NCBI RefSeq assembly: GCF_013377755.1
Contig: NZ_JABXWR010000001.1
Coordinates: 163,104-227,103, forward strand
Origin: Methanofollis tationis
GTDB taxonomy: Archaea > Halobacteriota > Methanomicrobia > Methanomicrobiales > Methanofollaceae
Direction of reading: 5' to 3'
DNA length: 64,000 bases
The notes beneath the pieces were generated by a model. It did not search any database. It was not told where the DNA came from and saw nothing but the letters and a program-made list of their open reading frames with translations. Positions within the stretch are counted from its first letter, which is position 1, and every line of letters begins with the position of its first letter. Made by a program: the position numbers and the translations under genes. Below, in pieces: positions 42,973 through 52,670 of the stretch.

Positions 42973-44778
42973 TCATCCCTCGAGCCCCTTGCTGTCCGGC
43001 GCCTCCAGAAGACGGTCGAGGAGCGCCTGGCATCGCCGAAGGTTCTCAGCTGCTGTTTTCTCCCGGGTGACATCGATTCCGGTGACGATCATGTACTCGA
43101 CCGCACCGTCTGCGGTGCGGAGCACCATATGCGACCAGTCGATATACCGGGCGGTGCCATCCCCCGCATGCCACGATCTGCCCGATCGTATTCCTACCCG
43201 GCCATGATCACTCCCCTCGAGCGAGGCAGAAAACACTTCTTTCACCCGCTCTGCCTCCTCAGGGAAGACAAAGAGATCCCAGAACATTTTGCCGACCGCC
43301 TGCGCGGCGAGATGGCCGGACATCTCCTCGCCGGCCCGGTTGAGACGCAGGATCCTTCCCTCGGGATCGAGCACGACCACGGCTGCACCGACCGTATCGA
43401 GGACCGCACTGGCAAAATCCCGCTCGGCCACAAGAGCGCGCTCGGCATCCATCCACCCGATCATCCAGCCCAGGCGGTCAGCGATCGTCTGGATCAACTT
43501 GAGTTCATCGTCATCAAAAGGCGTGTCCCCACCCGAAGGGGCATGCCCGGGATATGCAGCCTCCACAGAGCCCTCCTGAACACCGCCGACAACGATCGGA
43601 GAGGAAATCCCGCTGCCCGAACCGTCAAAACCGGCAGTGGAGCAGACCTTCCCCCGCAGGGTGATCCGGGCCGCCGCACGATCAGGCCACCTCATCGCCC
43701 CGGGGACCAGGTCAACAACCACCTGCAAAACCTCAGAGAGGGGCCGGTCCGTCCCGACGAGATCAGACATCGCAAACAGGCACCTCAACTCCCCCACTCG
43801 CCTCTCGAGCTCGGACGCCTTTGCGGCGAGCTCCTCCTCCATCATCTTGCGATCGGTGATATCGTTCCCGACAGAGAGAACACCGACCAGATTCCCATCG
43901 CGATCCTCGATCGACCGATTTGTCCAGCGGATCCAGACCGTATGGCCGTCTTTTGTGATATTGGCATTCTCGTTCGAGGAATAGTTGCCGTTCCCCGCAC
44001 ATATTCTCCGGATCAGCCCGCGCAGGTCCCGCCCCGAGGCCTCGGTGGGCGGCACAATGGTGCCGATCACATTTTTGCCGAGAACCTCTTCCTTCCGGTA
44101 GCCGAAGAACTGTTCGGCAAATTCATTGAAAAAGACGATATTTCCCCGGGTATCCATCTTCAGAATGATGGAATTGGCATTTTCGACCAGTTCCCGGTAT
44201 TTTCTCTCGCTTTCTTCCAGGGCGCGGTATGCGCGCATTTTTTCGGTGACATCGACGGCGATCACCGCAGACCCATTGCTCCCGTCATCGAAGAGCGTCG
44301 GTATGACACGAACCGTAAAGTCCCTCCTCTCCTCACCCGTACCGAGCGCAACATCAAAGATCTGCTCCACCCCACCGATATGCTCCGCGATAACGGCGAG
44401 CACCTCCTGTACATCAGGACGAGGCACCTCAAGGTAGGAGAGCGATCTGCCGATCACCTCCCCTTTTTCAAGGCCGATCAGGTCAAAAAAAATGGCGTTT
44501 GCCTGGCTGATCCGCCGGTCTCCATCGAGCACAAAGAACGCATCGCCGAGAGTAGAGAGAAAGGCCGAAAACGGAACGCGGCAGGAAAGAGAGTACACCT
44601 TGGCCATCCCATAGGTCCGCATCTCGACATCCCCGAGGGCATTGAGAATATCGAGGTACCGCCCCACCGAATGCTTGTTGCGATCCAGCTCGCGCGCGAT
44701 CTCGGTAACACTCATCCCCTGCGGGTTTTTCTTCAGGAGATCCTTGATACGTGCGAACTCTTCCCGATACGCGTCCAT
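42973..44778 (-). CDS. HTH-PAS-PAS-GAF-PAS sensor protein without kinase domain
   Basis: 601 residues from the ATG at 44778; the TATA box TATTAAATAT at about 44801-44809 lies 27 nt upstream, so leaderless. An N-terminal winged-helix-like region (MSVTEIARELDRNKHSVGRYLDILNALG) is followed by PAS (about 75-185), PAS (195-310), GAF (335-470) and PAS (480-590) domains, with a short C-terminal coil. There is no histidine kinase, GGDEF or other output domain, so the HTH is the likely output. Such proteins occur in Methanomicrobiales, ligands unknown. Divergent from the S-layer-like gene. Confidence 0.85.
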   Translation of the reverse strand: MDAYREEFARIKDLLKKNPQGMSVTEIARELDRNKHSVGRYLDILNALGDVEMRTYGMAKVYSLSCRVPFSAFLSTLGDAFFVLDGDRRISQANAIFFDLIGLEKGEVIGRSLSYLEVPRPDVQEVLAVIAEHIGGVEQIFDVALGTGEERRDFTVRVIPTLFDDGSNGSAVIAVDVTEKMRAYRALEESERKYRELVENANSIILKMDTRGNIVFFNEFAEQFFGYRKEEVLGKNVIGTIVPPTEASGRDLRGLIRRICAGNGNYSSNENANITKDGHTVWIRWTNRSIEDRDGNLVGVLSVGNDITDRKMMEEELAAKASELERRVGELRCLFAMSDLVGTDRPLSEVLQVVVDLVPGAMRWPDRAAARITLRGKVCSTAGFDGSGSGISSPIVVGGVQEGSVEAAYPGHAPSGGDTPFDDDELKLIQTIADRLGWMIGWMDAERALVAERDFASAVLDTVGAAVVVLDPEGRILRLNRAGEEMSGHLAAQAVGKMFWDLFVFPEEAERVKEVFSASLEGSDHGRVGIRSGRSWHAGDGTARYIDWSHMVLRTADGAVEYMIVTGIDVTREKTAAENLRRCQALLDRLLEAPDSKGLEG

Positions 44779-44800
44779 ATACACAGCGTTGTCAGCCCGG

Positions 44801-44809
44801 ATATTTAAT
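44801..44809 (-). promoter_or_regulatory. TATA box of the HTH-PAS-GAF-PAS gene
   Basis: ATTAAATAT on the minus strand, 27 nt before the ATG at 44778; it supports that start over the earlier ATG at 44868. Confidence 0.5.
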
Positions 44810-44965
44810 ACTGCACCTATCGGAAACAACCATGGGAGTCCATCATATGAATCAATTGATTGAAACAACTAATGGGAACAAATACCACATATATTTAAAT
44901 ACTATAATCGCATCCGTGATCATACGGGCTGCCCCCGGGGCGGCCGAGAGATCCGGAGCATATCG

Positions 44966-46306
44966 ATGATTCAACACAATACCGGAATATCCAACCTTTT
45001 CTCCAGGCGGAGAGCGACAGCGGTGCGTGCGGCAACCCTCATGACCGCGATCGCCCTGCTCGCAGGGTGTATCATAACCCCGGCCTCGGCGGGTGAAAAA
45101 TACCTCTATGGCGAGCCCAAACTCTCAGCAGCGATCGCAGGGTCGAACGAGTTTGAGCCCGGGGATGAACGTCAGATCACGGTCATGATCGAGAACAGCG
45201 GCCTCAACACGGTCAAGATCGTTCAGCCAGGGATCATCAACGGCGACGTACTGCCGAATACGGCCAGGCTCACGAGCGTCGCCCTGCTACCGGGAGATAC
45301 CCCGGTCAGGGTGAAGACCGATCCCCAGATGATCGGCGACATCGCCGGCGGTGCGACAGCACCGGCATCCTTTGTGCTCAAGGTCGAAAGAGACGCAGAG
45401 CCAGGAGTATACTCCCTTCCGCTTCAGGTCACCTACACCCGCCTGTACGCCACCGATCAGCAGGGCAGCGATCTCACCACCTATTCCTGGGCCGAAAAGA
45501 CCGAGACTCTCCAGCTCGAGATCAGGGTGAAAGAGATCGTGACGATCGCCGTCTCCGATGTCGGGGTCGAATCCCTCAACGTCGGCACCGAGGGCTTTGT
45601 CCATCTCAAGGTGAGAAACAACGGCTTTGAAACTGCACATGCGGCCGTCCTGAAGATCGCCCGCTCGGGCATGTCACCGGTGATACCGACCGATGATTCG
45701 GTCTTCATCGGAGATCTCATGCCCGGTCAGGAAGCCGAGGCCACCTTCAAGGCGTCGGTTTCAAAAGGCGCAGAGGCACAGACCTATCCGCTCACCATCC
45801 TCCTCGAATACGAGAACAGCGACCACCAGACCGCCACGGCAGACGGCGTGACGATCGGGATCCCGGTCGGCGGAAAGATCGATTTCGCAGTCGTGGCATC
45901 GCCTGCACCGGTAGCGCCAGGCCAGAAGGCAGTGCTGGACGTCACATTCAAAAACACGGGCAGCGCCACCGCGCACAGCGCCCAGGCCAGGGTCAGCGCC
46001 GTAGACCCCTTTACGAGCGATGACGATACCGCATACCTCGGGGAGATCGCACCCGGCGAAAGCAAAAGCGCACGCTTCACCGTGAGCGTTGATGCCGGAG
46101 CGACGGAGAAGATCTATGGCCTCGACGCCGAGGTCAGGTACCGCGACGCCCTCGGCAACACGCAGGTCTCCGACACCATGAAGGTGGACATCGAAGTCAG
46201 GCAGACAGGCGGCGATCTCCCGCTGCTCCCGGCCCTGCTGGGCCTCTCCCTTCTGGGCTGCATCGGCTACGGCGCCTGGACCTTCCGCCTGCGCAGGAGG
46301 CCCTGA
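44966..46306 (+). CDS. COG1361-type S-layer-like protein, RND adaptor candidate
   Basis: 446 residues. A signal-like hydrophobic segment (residues 22-42) and a C-terminal helix (about 415-435) followed by RLRRRP anchor the protein. Between them lie three CARDB/COG1361-type beta-sandwich repeats, seen as VMIENSGLNTVKI, VKVRNNGFETAHA-like and VTFKNTGSATAHSAQ. GGAG lies eight bases before the ATG. The RND exporter gene begins 25 nt downstream; COG1361 proteins next to HAE3-type exporters are frequent in methanogens and may act as extracellular partners. Confidence 0.82.
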   Translation: MIQHNTGISNLFSRRRATAVRAATLMTAIALLAGCIITPASAGEKYLYGEPKLSAAIAGSNEFEPGDERQITVMIENSGLNTVKIVQPGIINGDVLPNTARLTSVALLPGDTPVRVKTDPQMIGDIAGGATAPASFVLKVERDAEPGVYSLPLQVTYTRLYATDQQGSDLTTYSWAEKTETLQLEIRVKEIVTIAVSDVGVESLNVGTEGFVHLKVRNNGFETAHAAVLKIARSGMSPVIPTDDSVFIGDLMPGQEAEATFKASVSKGAEAQTYPLTILLEYENSDHQTATADGVTIGIPVGGKIDFAVVASPAPVAPGQKAVLDVTFKNTGSATAHSAQARVSAVDPFTSDDDTAYLGEIAPGESKSARFTVSVDAGATEKIYGLDAEVRYRDALGNTQVSDTMKVDIEVRQTGGDLPLLPALLGLSLLGCIGYGAWTFRLRRRP

Positions 46307-46331
46307 TGCAGGTGAAGAGAGGGAAAAATAG

Positions 46332-48572
46332 ATGATATCCCCGTATGAAGGGGTGGCAGCGGCGATCAACCGCAGACCTGCCCTCGTTGCCGGAATAATT
46401 ATCTGTGCAGTTATAATCGCCTTCTACGGGACAACGCTGACGAGCATGGAGACGGGCACCGACACCTATGTCGATAAGGACACAGGCCGATCCATCCTCC
46501 TCAACCAGTACGCCGACACCTTCCAGTCCAGCACCATCATGCTCCTGGTGGAAGGGGATGACGTCCTCTCCCCGGACGTGCTCGAATATCTCGCCATACT
46601 CGGGGACGACATCAGGAACGAGCGTTACGTGAGCAGCGTCAGCACGATCGCCGACGTCCTGACCGGGGCGAATGGCGGGACGCTGCCACGATCCCGGGCA
46701 GAGATCAGCCGGGCCGGGGAACAGGTGCCTGAGAGCGTGCTCTCCTCCATGGTCCCGTCGCAGATGATGACCATCGGCGTGATCACCCTTGAGCCCGGCC
46801 TCTCAGAGTCCTCTGAGTTCGGCATCATCAATGCGATCGCATCGATCTGCGAGCACTCCTGGGCACCCCCCGGCGTCTCGGTAAAGATCACGGGCAACGC
46901 CGCCTTCTCCCAGCAGATGTCAGACGAGATGGGGGCATCGATGGGCACCCTGATCCTTGCAGCGATGGTCCTGATGGTCATCGCTGTTGGCATCCTCTTT
47001 GGCAGCGTCCGTTACCGCCTCCTCTCCGTGGGCATCGTCGCTTCCGGGCTCATCCTCACCTTCGGGGTAATGGGACTCGCCGGCATGAAGATCAGCATGG
47101 TCACCATCGCCGCCTTCCCGGTGCTCATCGGCATCGGGATCGACTATGCAATCCAGTTCCACTCCCGCCTTGACGAGGAGGTGCGGACCTCGCCCCTCCC
47201 CGTGGCGATCAGGACGACGATCACGAAGTCCGGGCCCTCGATCCTCTATGCGATGCTCGCCACCTCCATGGGATTCATTGCGATGTGGATCTCGCCCCTG
47301 CCGATGATCCGGAGTTTCGGACAGGTCTGCGTCATCGGCGTCTTCTCCTGCTACATCGCAGCGATCCTGATCGTCCCGACCTTCGCGACGATCGTGCACT
47401 ATCGCCCGGTCGAGGTGCCGGCCGGCCGCGGCCCGGGCATGGTGGAGCGCTACGATGCCGCCATCGGAGCCCTTGTGGGAAAAGTCGCCCGTCATCCGGT
47501 GCCGGTGCTGATCGCGTGCGCCCTCATCGCCTTCGGCGGCATGCAGGTCGACGGGTTCATCAAGGTGAACACCAACGAGAAGACCTTCGTGCCGCCCGGC
47601 ATGCCCGCCAAGGTCGACCTCGACAAGGTCACGCGGGTGATGGGGCCGTCCTCGTCCACGCCGATCTTTGTCCGGGGAGACGGCGTTGCCACCATCGACG
47701 GCCTCGCCTGGATAAGAGCGTTCCAGGAATACGAGGAGCGGGACTACCGCATCACGGGTTCACACTCCATCGTGGACGAGATCCTGCAGTATAACGACGG
47801 AAAAATGCCGCAGAGCGACGCGGAGGTCGACCGTGCTCTCGCCCGCATACCCGAAGCGAGGCGCGACCGCTACCTGAGCGGGAACTCCATGGCGCTGATC
47901 GAGTTTTCCACGATCGCAATGGAGAACGATGTCGGGATGTCCTTCATCGAGAAGATGCAGCAGGACATCGCATGGATCGCGCCTCCGCCCGGGATCACCG
48001 CCACGATCACAGGGGAGGGCGAGATGTTTACGAACCTGATCCAGGAGATCAGGGGGGGCAAGACGACGATGACCCTGCTGGGCTTTGCGATGATCTTCGG
48101 CTTCCTCTTCCTGGTCTATCGCCGGATCAAAAAGGCCGTAACACCGCTCGTGCCCATCGCCCTCATCGTCGGCTGGAACGCCCTGATCATGTACGTGCTC
48201 GGCATCGATTACACGCCGATGACGGCCACACTCGGTTCGATGACCATCGGCGTGGCCTCGGAGTACACGATCCTGATCATGGAGCGGTGCTACGAAGAGC
48301 AGGCAAACGGAGCCCCGCTGCTCGAAGCGATCAGGCAGAGCGTACAGAAGATAGGGACGGCGATCACCGTCTCCGGGCTGACGACCGTCTTCGGTTTCTC
48401 GGCCCTGATGCTCTCGGCATTCGGGATCATCAGCAACTTCGGGGTGCTCACCGTGATCTCGGTCGCCTTCTCCCTGGCCGGGGCGATCATCATCATGCCG
48501 GCAATCCTGGCCCTCACCGGAAAAGAGAGAGGTGCAGCACCTGCAGCAGAAAAGGCCGCGCTCTCCACCTGA
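46332..48572 (+). CDS. HAE3/MMPL-type RND exporter
   Basis: 746 residues with 11-12 predicted helices in two repeats, each with a large outside loop. Conserved pieces: TAAGTTLTSMETGTD-like N-terminus, FPVLIGIGIDYAIQFHSRLDEE and TIGVASEYTILIMERCYEE in the helix-4 and helix-10 regions that carry the proton-relay Asp/Glu. The HAE3 family moves hydrophobic molecules such as lipids; substrate unknown. GAGGGA precedes the ATG. A 7-T run (48578-48584) follows. Operon with the COG1361 protein. Confidence 0.9.
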   Translation: MISPYEGVAAAINRRPALVAGIIICAVIIAFYGTTLTSMETGTDTYVDKDTGRSILLNQYADTFQSSTIMLLVEGDDVLSPDVLEYLAILGDDIRNERYVSSVSTIADVLTGANGGTLPRSRAEISRAGEQVPESVLSSMVPSQMMTIGVITLEPGLSESSEFGIINAIASICEHSWAPPGVSVKITGNAAFSQQMSDEMGASMGTLILAAMVLMVIAVGILFGSVRYRLLSVGIVASGLILTFGVMGLAGMKISMVTIAAFPVLIGIGIDYAIQFHSRLDEEVRTSPLPVAIRTTITKSGPSILYAMLATSMGFIAMWISPLPMIRSFGQVCVIGVFSCYIAAILIVPTFATIVHYRPVEVPAGRGPGMVERYDAAIGALVGKVARHPVPVLIACALIAFGGMQVDGFIKVNTNEKTFVPPGMPAKVDLDKVTRVMGPSSSTPIFVRGDGVATIDGLAWIRAFQEYEERDYRITGSHSIVDEILQYNDGKMPQSDAEVDRALARIPEARRDRYLSGNSMALIEFSTIAMENDVGMSFIEKMQQDIAWIAPPPGITATITGEGEMFTNLIQEIRGGKTTMTLLGFAMIFGFLFLVYRRIKKAVTPLVPIALIVGWNALIMYVLGIDYTPMTATLGSMTIGVASEYTILIMERCYEEQANGAPLLEAIRQSVQKIGTAITVSGLTTVFGFSALMLSAFGIISNFGVLTVISVAFSLAGAIIIMPAILALTGKERGAAPAAEKAALST

Positions 48573-48577
48573 AACCC

Positions 48578-48584
48578 TTTTTTT
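48578..48584 (+). terminator. T-run terminator of the RND operon
   Basis: Seven Ts lie six bases past the stop codon. Confidence 0.5.
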
Positions 48585-48623
48585 CCCAACCTTTTATGTC
48601 TCTCCCCGCTGCACCCTGTCTGC

Positions 48624-49061
48624 ATGGATCGGGCAGGAACAGGCGACACCGTCGCGGTCATCTACACCGGCACCCTTGAGGACGGCACCATCTTCGACCG
48701 GCCAGAAGAGCCGCGGCAGGTCACCATCGGGGCCGGGGAGATCAACCAGGCCTTCGAGGAGGCGCTTGTCGGCATGGCCCCGGGCGAGACAAAGAAGGTC
48801 GTCCTCCCCGCGGAGAGGGCCTACGGCCCCTACAGGAAGAACCTCGTCTTCAGGCTGAAGCGTCGGGATCTCCATCTCCCTGAAGAGCCGGTGCCCGGCG
48901 GTACCGCACGCATCAGCCTGAAGGGCGGGACGTCCACCCTTGTCACCGTGCTGAAGGCCGATAGGAAGACGGTCACCGTGGATGCAAACCACCCCCTTGC
49001 AGGAAAAGACCTGACCTTTGCGATCACCCTCGTGGAGATCTGCAGGCAGAAGAGCGGGTGA
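48624..49061 (+). CDS. FKBP-type peptidyl-prolyl isomerase (SlyD-like)
   Basis: 145 residues. The N-terminal half-domain reads [21 protein letters not shown], the insert-in-flap region follows, and [22 protein letters not shown] is the FKBP core. The arrangement with a large insertion is that of SlyD-type chaperone-isomerases. TATA-like TTTTATG at about 48591-48597 is 30 nt before the ATG, so leaderless. This is the window's second prolyl isomerase, after the cyclophilin. Confidence 0.93.
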   Translation: MDRAGTGDTVAVIYTGTLEDGTIFDRPEEPRQVTIGAGEINQAFEEALVGMAPGETKKVVLPAERAYGPYRKNLVFRLKRRDLHLPEEPVPGGTARISLKGGTSTLVTVLKADRKTVTVDANHPLAGKDLTFAITLVEICRQKSG

Positions 49062-49098
49062 AGCAAACGCTTATCCCCGAAAACGCGGAGGGGGACGC

Positions 49099-49551
49099 AT
49101 GAACCATGTTGAGCAGATCAGGATCTTCATCGCCGGGACCGGCGAGACGATCGAGGTCAAGCCCTGCCGCAAAAGCGACGAAGAGTGGAAAAGGCGCCTC
49201 TCGCCCGGGGCATACAGGGTGGCACGGCAGGCCGGCACCGAGCCGCCATTCACCGGGAAATACCACGACCATCATGAGGCAGGGATCTACCGCTGCGTCT
49301 GCTGCGGGACCGACCTCTTCTCATCGCGGGACAAATTCGACTCAGGCACCGGCTGGCCCAGTTTCACCTCGCCGGTCTCAGGCCTCAATATCAGGACGCG
49401 GACCGACAGGGGATCTGGCATGCTCAGAACCGAGGTGCTCTGCGCCCGGTGCGATGCCCATCTCGGACACGTCTTCAACGACGGCCCCCCGCCGACCGGG
49501 ATGCGCTACTGCATGAACTCGGCAGCCCTCTCTTTCTCCCCGGATGAGTGA
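49099..49551 (+). CDS. msrB: Peptide-methionine (R)-S-oxide reductase
   Basis: 150 residues from the ATG at 49099 (GGAGGGGGA upstream). Two CxxC pairs (CVCCG and [10 protein letters not shown]) hold the structural zinc. GTGWPSF and [18 protein letters not shown] are the active-site blocks, with the catalytic Cys in RYCMN. It repairs methionine-R-sulfoxide, an oxidative-damage function that complements the exonuclease III and ferritin-like genes elsewhere in the window. Confidence 0.96.
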   Translation: MNHVEQIRIFIAGTGETIEVKPCRKSDEEWKRRLSPGAYRVARQAGTEPPFTGKYHDHHEAGIYRCVCCGTDLFSSRDKFDSGTGWPSFTSPVSGLNIRTRTDRGSGMLRTEVLCARCDAHLGHVFNDGPPPTGMRYCMNSAALSFSPDE

Positions 49552-49581
49552 AAAGGTGGATGGAAACACTTATCCGGAAAC

Positions 49582-50709
49582 ATGCGCCTCTTTTCTGGCA
49601 TGCAAGCAGGCTGCACCGGCGAGGTGAGATCGTTCTGCACCATGATCACAGAGGCGCTCGGGCAGACTGAAACCTATGAAAATACCCTCAATGAAAACCT
49701 GAAGACCGGGATGGTCGAGCGCATCGTCCTCACTGGTGCGGCGATGGCGATCCTCATCCCCGCCCTCATCCTCCCGGATTTTTTCCTCTTCTGGATCGTC
49801 GCGAGTTTCCTCCTCTACATGGTCAACCCGTTCGTGATGTTCATCCCCTCCGGCTGGAGCGGGTCGCCGCTCCCGAATAAGGAGGAGATTCTGGCCTACA
49901 CCCGGAAGCTGAAGGAGATCGGAGCGTTAAAGGGGACCGTCACCTCCAACACCAGCGGTATCGCCGAAGTATTCTGGAACCTCTTCTTCATCAACAGCCA
50001 GCCCCTCGCCCCGGCGTTCTGGCTGATCTACTCGGTCGACATTGTCATCGCCCTTGCAGGCGCGGCGACCGGCAGGTTCGGGCTCAGGGTCGCCCTGCTG
50101 GTGGCGGTCCAGTCCCTTGCGATCATCGCATTTTATGCAGCAATCTGGCGGATGAAACCCTACTCGCCGGGCTTTTTCAGGAGCGTCATCGACCTGCGCC
50201 ATGACGTGAGCGCCGGGATCAGGGGCGGGATCAGGTCGGCGGTGACGATCCTCCTGATCATCGGTGTCGGCGCCGCCATCGCCGGCACCCTGGTCGTCGC
50301 CGCCATGCTCCTGCCCGGGATGACCTTCAATCGACTCATGGACCTCGAAGGGATCAGCCTGCTCCAGATCTTCCTGCCGGTGGTCCCGCTTCTGCTGGCC
50401 CAGATCTTCACCGTGCGCTACCTGCAGGGGAAATATTCGCAGATCCTTCTGACCGGCGTCATCAGGGGGCGCCAGAACATCCTCAAAAACCAGATGCTCC
50501 CGGCTGCACAAGCCCTTGAAAAGAGAGCGGCCGAGGAGGGAGCTGACGTATGTGAGGATCTGGACGAACTCAAGCGGCAGTTCATGCGGCTGAGTATGTA
50601 CCAGCCCGAACGTCACCGCCTGGGCGGCGCATTCACCGTATATATCATCCTTCCAAACCTGAGGCTGGTCTTCACGCCCCAGGAAAAAAAGAAGGCGCCC
50701 GATCAGTAG
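49582..50709 (+). CDS. Polytopic membrane protein of unknown function
   Basis: 375 residues, about six membrane helices (residues 47-85, 140-210, 235-260 and 280-300 regions) and a C-terminal cytosolic part rich in Lys/Arg/Glu. Cytosolic loops contain WSGSPLPNKEEILAYTRKLKEIG. I do not recognise the family. The start is uncertain: ATGs at 49582, 49600 and 49642 all lie in frame and no strong ribosome site decides. Its end overlaps the stop of the convergent zinc-ribbon gene by 7 nt. Confidence 0.7.
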   Translation: MRLFSGMQAGCTGEVRSFCTMITEALGQTETYENTLNENLKTGMVERIVLTGAAMAILIPALILPDFFLFWIVASFLLYMVNPFVMFIPSGWSGSPLPNKEEILAYTRKLKEIGALKGTVTSNTSGIAEVFWNLFFINSQPLAPAFWLIYSVDIVIALAGAATGRFGLRVALLVAVQSLAIIAFYAAIWRMKPYSPGFFRSVIDLRHDVSAGIRGGIRSAVTILLIIGVGAAIAGTLVVAAMLLPGMTFNRLMDLEGISLLQIFLPVVPLLLAQIFTVRYLQGKYSQILLTGVIRGRQNILKNQMLPAAQALEKRAAEEGADVCEDLDELKRQFMRLSMYQPERHRLGGAFTVYIILPNLRLVFTPQEKKKAPDQ

Positions 50710-51019
50710 TCGTCCAGACGGTCGAAATTATCTTCGCATTCGTCGCCCTCAGCGCCCTGCCGCCACTCCTGCTCCTCATAGCACTCGGGGCAGAAGTCGT
50801 GCGGCCATGCATCGGTCCGATAGGGCCGTTCGCAGTACGGACAGATCCGCACCGCCTTCCGGCGGCATGCCGGACAGAGTCCGGTGATCACACCCTCCCC
50901 GGCGGTCACCGCATAAAGGTCACCGCAGAGTTCGCACACCTCACGCCGGACAGGCTCCCCTCCCCCAATGCGGCCGTCATCCCCGGCCGTCGTTTCGCAG
51001 GAGGAGACACCGGCACCAG

Positions 51020-52274
51020 GACAGTGTAACGAATCTTCTGTAAAAATAATTTGGCCCTGAATCCAACCTAGATTTGCAGAAAGGAGAAACAGGGCCATGG
51101 ATCCCTTAGCGTTAATCGAAGATTATCTTTCCGATAATGAGAATGGCATGAAGACCCTCATCACCTGGTTCCTCAACCAGGTGATGCTGCTCGAAGCCCT
51201 CCACCAGGCGGGAGCCGAGCAGTATGAACGAACCGATGCGCGGAATGCTCACCGAAACGGCTACAAGAAGCGCTCTCTAAAAACCCGATATGGAGAAACG
51301 ATCCTCCAGAAACCACAATTCCGAGAGTTCCCCTTCGAAACACAGGTATTTGGACGCTATTCCCGGGTTGAGAAGGCTCTTGAGAATGCTATCTTTGAAT
51401 CCTACCTTCAGGGAGTCTCAACCCGCCGGATCCAGGAGATTGTTGCTCATTTTGGCATCGAACAACTCTCTCCTGCTTCAGTATCCAGGATAGCAAAGGA
51501 CCTCGATGAACAGGTCCATGCATTCCTTCAGAGGCCTATTGAACAGGAGATTCCCTATCTCTTTGTGGATGCTTCGTACTACAAAGTCAGAGAGGGACCA
51601 CGCTACATCACCAAAGCTCTTCTGGTGATCGCCGGTGTTCGAATGGATGGCTACCGGGAAATCCTGGGAGCTAGAATCACTGATTGTGAAAATGAGATGT
51701 TCTGGTCGGGATTGTTCGAAGACCTCAAAGAACGAGGATTGGTGGGTGTCAAGATGGTTGTCTCAGATGGTCATGCCGGGATCCAGAAGGCGGCGGAAGC
51801 CGCCTTCCTCGGCGCATCGTGGCAGATGTGCTCGGTCCATTGCACCCGGGCGGTTTTAAAGAATATTCCACGGAAACATCAGAAAGAAGTTGCTGAGTCC
51901 TTGAAGGAGGCATATGGGGACGAGGAAAGACTTCAGCAGCTTGCAGATGATCTGAACGAACGAGGATATCGGAAAGCGGCCAATACGATCGAGAGATTCA
52001 TCCCGGGACTTATGAGTTACACGGCGTTCCCGAAAGAGCACGCAAAGCGGATCCGAACGACGAACATGATGGAAAGAGTCAACAAGGAACTGAAACGGAG
52101 AACCAAAGTTGTAGGGGCCTTTCCCAATGAAGAGTCACTCCTCAGGCTGGCAGGATCCATCCTGATGGACATCAATGAGGAGTGGGTGACCGGCAGAAGA
52201 TATTTGACGATGGAGGGGGAATGATCAAACAAGGAGACAGGGCTCAGACGAATTACAGAAGATCTGAAACACTA
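51020..52274 (+). mobile_element. IS256-type insertion sequence, copy 2
   Basis: 1,255 bp, the same length and ends as the copy at 11211. A 10-bp direct repeat CCGGCACCAG flanks it (51010-51019 and 52275-52284). The two copies differ by about a dozen bases by eye (roughly 1%). Both target duplications begin CCGG, which hints at site preference. It interrupts a zinc-ribbon gene. Confidence 0.94.
51097..52224 (+). CDS. IS256-family transposase, second copy
   Basis: 375 residues, intact, with the same DDE blocks as the first copy (FVDASYYK, VSDGHAG, NMMERVNKELKRR). Asn50 replaces Lys50 of copy 1; I see no other amino acid change. AAAGGAGAAACAGGGCC upstream is the ribosome site. Confidence 0.95.
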   Translation: MDPLALIEDYLSDNENGMKTLITWFLNQVMLLEALHQAGAEQYERTDARNAHRNGYKKRSLKTRYGETILQKPQFREFPFETQVFGRYSRVEKALENAIFESYLQGVSTRRIQEIVAHFGIEQLSPASVSRIAKDLDEQVHAFLQRPIEQEIPYLFVDASYYKVREGPRYITKALLVIAGVRMDGYREILGARITDCENEMFWSGLFEDLKERGLVGVKMVVSDGHAGIQKAAEAAFLGASWQMCSVHCTRAVLKNIPRKHQKEVAESLKEAYGDEERLQQLADDLNERGYRKAANTIERFIPGLMSYTAFPKEHAKRIRTTNMMERVNKELKRRTKVVGAFPNEESLLRLAGSILMDINEEWVTGRRYLTMEGE

Positions 52275-52284
52275 CCGGCACCAG

Positions 52285-52670
52285 CCATCGAGCGTGATTT
52301 TCTCGCCATATTTCCCATGTACATCTCGAATTTTCCGCATCATTAAGGTTTTTGTATGGCAGCAGGGCGGGACGGGCAAAAACCCCGGGAACGAAAGAAA
52401 AAACCATCAGATCTCCTGCCGCCGACACAAATATAGGGATTCGCCCGGGCAGAACCCGGGGTACCTTCATCAGAATCGGGCAGGGAGACCAGGGCCACCA
52501 GGTGCGGGGTAGTCCGCATCTCCAGAACGATCAGGGCACTCGCTCTTCATCGGGAGAGCACACCGAATAAAAACGCATATAATCACCCGTATTAACAATC
52601 AGAGCCACAATAACTGCGAATTATTTTGAAGTCAAGAGAAGATATTTGTATAGTGCAAGCAGAATACAAC
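52285..52670. other. 5' end of the split zinc-ribbon gene plus intergenic
   Basis: The first 25-40 bp are the stranded start of the zinc-ribbon gene, with a TATA-like AACCTTAATG near 52343 on the minus strand. The rest has no credible gene. A CCCGGGCAGAACCCGGG stem lies at about 52446-52462. The SIMPL gene promoter (TTTGTATA, 52645-52652) lies at the far end. Confidence 0.45.

Larger units (their letters stand above)
50703..52309 (-). pseudogene. Small double zinc-ribbon protein, split after its first codons by IS256 copy 2
   Basis: Removing the IS (51020-52274) and one copy of the 10-bp CCGGCACCAG duplication gives a single frame: MARKSRSMAGAGVSS.. into CELCG..CPACR and CPYCERPYR..CPECYEE, about 106-113 residues with two four-Cys zinc sites. 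Possible starts are ATGs at 52288, 52309, 52318 and 52324. The IS lies only 1-13 codons into the gene, so almost all of the protein is cut off from its promoter. The detached body now reads in frame from an ATG within the IS end (51098). Original role unknown; zinc-ribbon proteins often bind nucleic acid or partner proteins. Confidence 0.85.

Noticed and set aside
52446..52462. CCCGGG stem near the SIMPL promoter as a possible terminator or RNA gene
   Set aside because: Stem is short, has no T-run, and no conserved partner is seen.
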